Part shown: positions 6,968 to 8,313 of the stretch, piece after piece | How the letters are laid out: each line of letters starts with the position of its first letter | How positions within the stretch are numbered: the first letter of the stretch is position 1 | NCBI GenBank assembly: GCA_023436945.1 | Contig: JAEZHG010000011.1 | Location: forward strand, 1 to 8,313 | DNA: 8,313 nt | Source: Pseudomonadota bacterium | GTDB taxonomy: Bacteria > Pseudomonadota > Alphaproteobacteria > Caulobacterales > Caulobacteraceae | Direction: 5' to 3' | The notes under the pieces: model-generated | What the model was told of the DNA's origin: nothing | What the model saw: the letters and a program-made list of their open reading frames with translations, nothing else | The model's database searches: none | Program-made: the position numbers and the translations under genes

Positions 6968-7997
6968 CGCCACAAGTGACGCAGTTACGGCCCGCGTGTT
7001 TCGAGGCGTAGAGTGCCTTGTCTGCTCGCTCGAGCAGTTGCAACGCGGTTTCGTTCGGCTGTCGCATCACGAAGCCTGCCGAGATGGTGACGACGCCCAG
7101 ATCATCATTGGTCGAGCGTCGGCGCAGCGCCCGCGAAGAGATTTCCTGACGCAAAGAGTTCAGAGCCGCCTCGACAGCTTCTGCACTTTCTGCAGGGAAC
7201 AGGATTGCAAATTCCTCACCGCCATAGCGTGCCGCCATGCGCGGCTCGAAGGCGATACGGGCGATGGTTGAAGCCACATAGCGCAGGACCTGATCGCCGG
7301 TCTGGTGACCCCAGGTGTCGTTGAAGCGTTTGAAATGATCGATGTCGATCATCGCCAATGCGAGCGAACTAGTGTTGCCCAAATCATCGCACAGGGATTG
7401 CAGGCGTTCGTCAAAGGCCTTGCGATTGGCAAGGTTGGTAAGGGCGTCTGTCATGGCATCGCGGCGCACCTGTTCCAGATGGTCGCGCAGCTTGATGACC
7501 TCATTGTTGGACGAGGCGAGGCGTCGTTCCAGAACCAGAGTGTGTCGTTGGATACGGCGCGTAGCGATAGCCAGTTCACCGACAACCTCCGCCCATGGGG
7601 TAATGGGCGTGGGGTTTTCGAACTGGTCGGCGGCGTCTTCGAGGGTTTGACCGAACTGCTGCTGAACTTCGCGTGCCTTGTCGATGGCGACCTGCACGGC
7701 GTTCAACTCGCGGCTAAGCGCGGCACCGGCATCACGAATCTGCTCGGACAGACGGCTGCGCGGCAGGAACTCCGACGCCAGCATCTCCGAAGTCGATTCG
7801 GTAAAGGGAGCCCCTGAATCCAGAAGGCGCTGGATTTCCTGCGCAAGCGGGCTATCTGGCGCGCTCAGGAAATGCAGCCACAGCTCAAAATTGAGCGGCG
7901 TAGGCCATACGGATACAGCGCGCATGGCATCAATCGCCTTATGCGCCAGATCGTAGGATTCAGGACCGCGAACGGCCGTTTCAACCTGTGGGTTCAT
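6942..7997 (-). CDS. GGDEF diguanylate cyclase with N-terminal helical region, no I-site (DgcB-like?)
   Basis: The product makes the second messenger c-di-GMP from two GTP. It has 351 residues and no signal peptide or membrane segment, so it is probably cytoplasmic. Residues 15-60 carry a motif seen in many alphaproteobacterial GGDEF proteins (AMRAVSVWPTPLNFELWLHF). About 75-180 is helical and charged, with a likely coiled coil (145-182) that would dimerise the enzyme. The GGDEF domain spans about 180-342: DALTNLANRKAF (184-195), metal-binding MIDIDHFKRFND (216-227) and active site RYGGEEF (257-263). The inhibitory I-site RxxD should be at 250-253 but reads FEPR, so c-di-GMP feedback inhibition through it is unlikely. 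CxxC occurs near the C-terminus (Cys339, Cys342). From memory, Caulobacter dgcB lies near rhlE, as here; I could not check orthology. Translation starts inside a striking predicted RNA structure. No EAL domain is present. Confidence 0.95.
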   Translation of the reverse strand: MNPQVETAVRGPESYDLAHKAIDAMRAVSVWPTPLNFELWLHFLSAPDSPLAQEIQRLLDSGAPFTESTSEMLASEFLPRSRLSEQIRDAGAALSRELNAVQVAIDKAREVQQQFGQTLEDAADQFENPTPITPWAEVVGELAIATRRIQRHTLVLERRLASSNNEVIKLRDHLEQVRRDAMTDALTNLANRKAFDERLQSLCDDLGNTSSLALAMIDIDHFKRFNDTWGHQTGDQVLRYVASTIARIAFEPRMAARYGGEEFAILFPAESAEAVEAALNSLRQEISSRALRRRSTNDDLGVVTISAGFVMRQPNETALQLLERADKALYASKHAGRNCVTCGEIKISDAA

Positions 7998-8058
7998 TAA
8001 GACTTCCCCCGTCTCTGGGAAGTCACCTTACGTGGGAACACGTAACGCACAGGTTAAA
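7980..8058 (-). promoter_or_regulatory. Predicted three-way-junction RNA enclosing the cyclase ribosome binding site and start codon
   Basis: Read on the - strand, three stems nest. P1 pairs AACCTGTG (8055-8048) with CACAGGTT (7990-7983) and can extend by three more pairs, including one G-U, to 8058/7980. P2 pairs TTACGTG (8045-8039) with CACGTAA (8034-8028) around a TTCC loop. P3 pairs GACTTCCC (8024-8017) with GGGAAGTC (8008-8001) around an 8-base loop. The purine-rich ribosome binding site GGGGGAAG (8010-8003) is mostly inside the 3' arm of P3. The ATG (7997-7995) is in the junction strand, and the 3' arm of P1 is within codons 3-6. This arrangement is directly visible; that it folds and controls translation is inference. 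The same palindromes could instead be protein-binding sites in DNA. Confidence 0.55.
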
Positions 8059-8077
8059 CTGTTGCACGAAATTTGAA

Positions 8078-8313
8078 TTAGTTCGGTACAACCACTGGGC
8101 GACGAAGGAAGGCCGGAATGTCGTCACCGAATGCGACGCTGTGAGTCGCAAAACCTTCAGTAGAAACCGTTTTCTTCGATCTTGAAGTATCTTCGTTCGA
8201 CTTGCGGTTGCTGCGGCGGTCGCGATCCTTGGCCGGTTTCGGCTCGATTTCGACTGCTTCAACGACGGTTTCTGCAGCCGCTTCCACGGCCTCTACAGCG
8301 ACTTCCTCAACCT
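8078..8313 (-). CDS. C-terminal tail of a probable RhlE-like DEAD-box RNA helicase (5' part outside window)
   Basis: The final 77 codons of a gene entering from the right edge end at TAA (8080-8078). The visible protein has an acidic Val/Glu/Ala-rich stretch (VEEVAVEAVEAAAETVVEAV), then a basic, disordered-looking stretch (PKPAKDRDRRSNRKSN, then SRSKK), and ends FGDDIPAFLRRPVVVPN. No catalytic domain is in the window. Low-complexity charged tails ending in an FGD-x-x-PAF-type motif are, as I remember them, typical of alphaproteobacterial RhlE-type DEAD-box helicases, and rhlE lies near dgcB in Caulobacter as I recall. The IPAFLRR segment also resembles the conserved C-terminal peptide of FtsZ, but that normally ends the protein within a few residues and FtsZ would have a different neighbourhood. 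There is no terminator between this gene and the cyclase 80 bases downstream, so the two may be cotranscribed. Confidence 0.5.
   Translation of the reverse strand, partial: VEEVAVEAVEAAAETVVEAVEIEPKPAKDRDRRSNRKSNEDTSRSKKTVSTEGFATHSVAFGDDIPAFLRRPVVVPN

Noticed and set aside
7305..7817. Open frame of 170 codons antisense to the diguanylate cyclase
   Set aside because: The opposite strand carries an intact GGDEF domain with all motifs; this frame shows no family features.
8001..8024. P3 hairpin as an intrinsic terminator for the upstream helicase-like gene
   Set aside because: The stem is followed by TTAATGAACC on the - strand instead of a T-tract, and it contains the ribosome binding site of the next gene.
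7980..8058. Known c-di-GMP (GEMM) riboswitch in front of the cyclase
   Set aside because: I cannot find the conserved GEMM core sequences or tetraloop-receptor arrangement; the three-way layout is only superficially similar.
8078..8130. FtsZ C-terminus as the call for the right-edge gene
   Set aside because: IPAFLRR matches, but the extra PVVVPN end, the basic linker, the neighbouring genes and remembered Caulobacter gene order favour an RhlE-like helicase; kept only as an alternative.
1..8313. Mobile elements, CRISPR arrays, tRNA or rRNA genes
   Set aside because: No transposase or integrase, no terminal repeats, no regularly spaced repeats and no tRNA-like cloverleaf were seen; nearly all the window is conserved coding sequence.

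Overview
The window looks like a piece of an alphaproteobacterial chromosome, probably from the order Caulobacterales. It is moderately GC-rich, has tightly packed and translationally overlapping genes, an alphaproteobacterial-type SUF gene order, and a diguanylate cyclase of a style common in Caulobacter relatives. The assignment to order rests on family knowledge and remembered gene order, not on a search.

Region 1 (1-4402, + strand) is the SUF iron-sulfur cluster assembly operon: sufB (3' part only), sufC, sufD, sufS, sufT (DUF59/MIP18 family) and sufA. SufS takes sulfur from cysteine, the SufB-SufC-SufD scaffold builds the cluster using SufC ATPase activity, SufA carries clusters to targets, and SufT acts as an accessory or maturation factor. 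No sufE is present in the window. Catalytic residues are visible in every member that has known ones.

Region 2 (4399-6902, + strand) is a methionine-type ABC importer, metN-metI-metQ. It follows sufA directly: the metN start codon overlaps the sufA stop codon (ATGA), so the importer appears to be the distal part of the suf transcription unit. A strong intrinsic terminator at 6928-6967 closes the unit.

Region 3 (6942-8313, - strand) converges on that terminator. It holds a soluble GGDEF diguanylate cyclase with a GGEEF active site and no recognisable inhibitory I-site. Upstream of it is the C-terminal tail of another gene, probably an RhlE-like DEAD-box RNA helicase. The 3' arm of the met terminator lies inside the cyclase coding sequence, and the cyclase stop codon lies in the hairpin loop.

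The most unusual signal is at the cyclase translation start (7980-8058, - strand). Three perfect inverted repeats nest into a predicted three-way junction that places the ribosome binding site in one stem, the start codon in the junction, and codons 3-6 in the closing stem. Its form suggests a translational control element. I recognise no known riboswitch consensus in it. No mobile elements, CRISPR arrays, tRNA or rRNA genes were seen.
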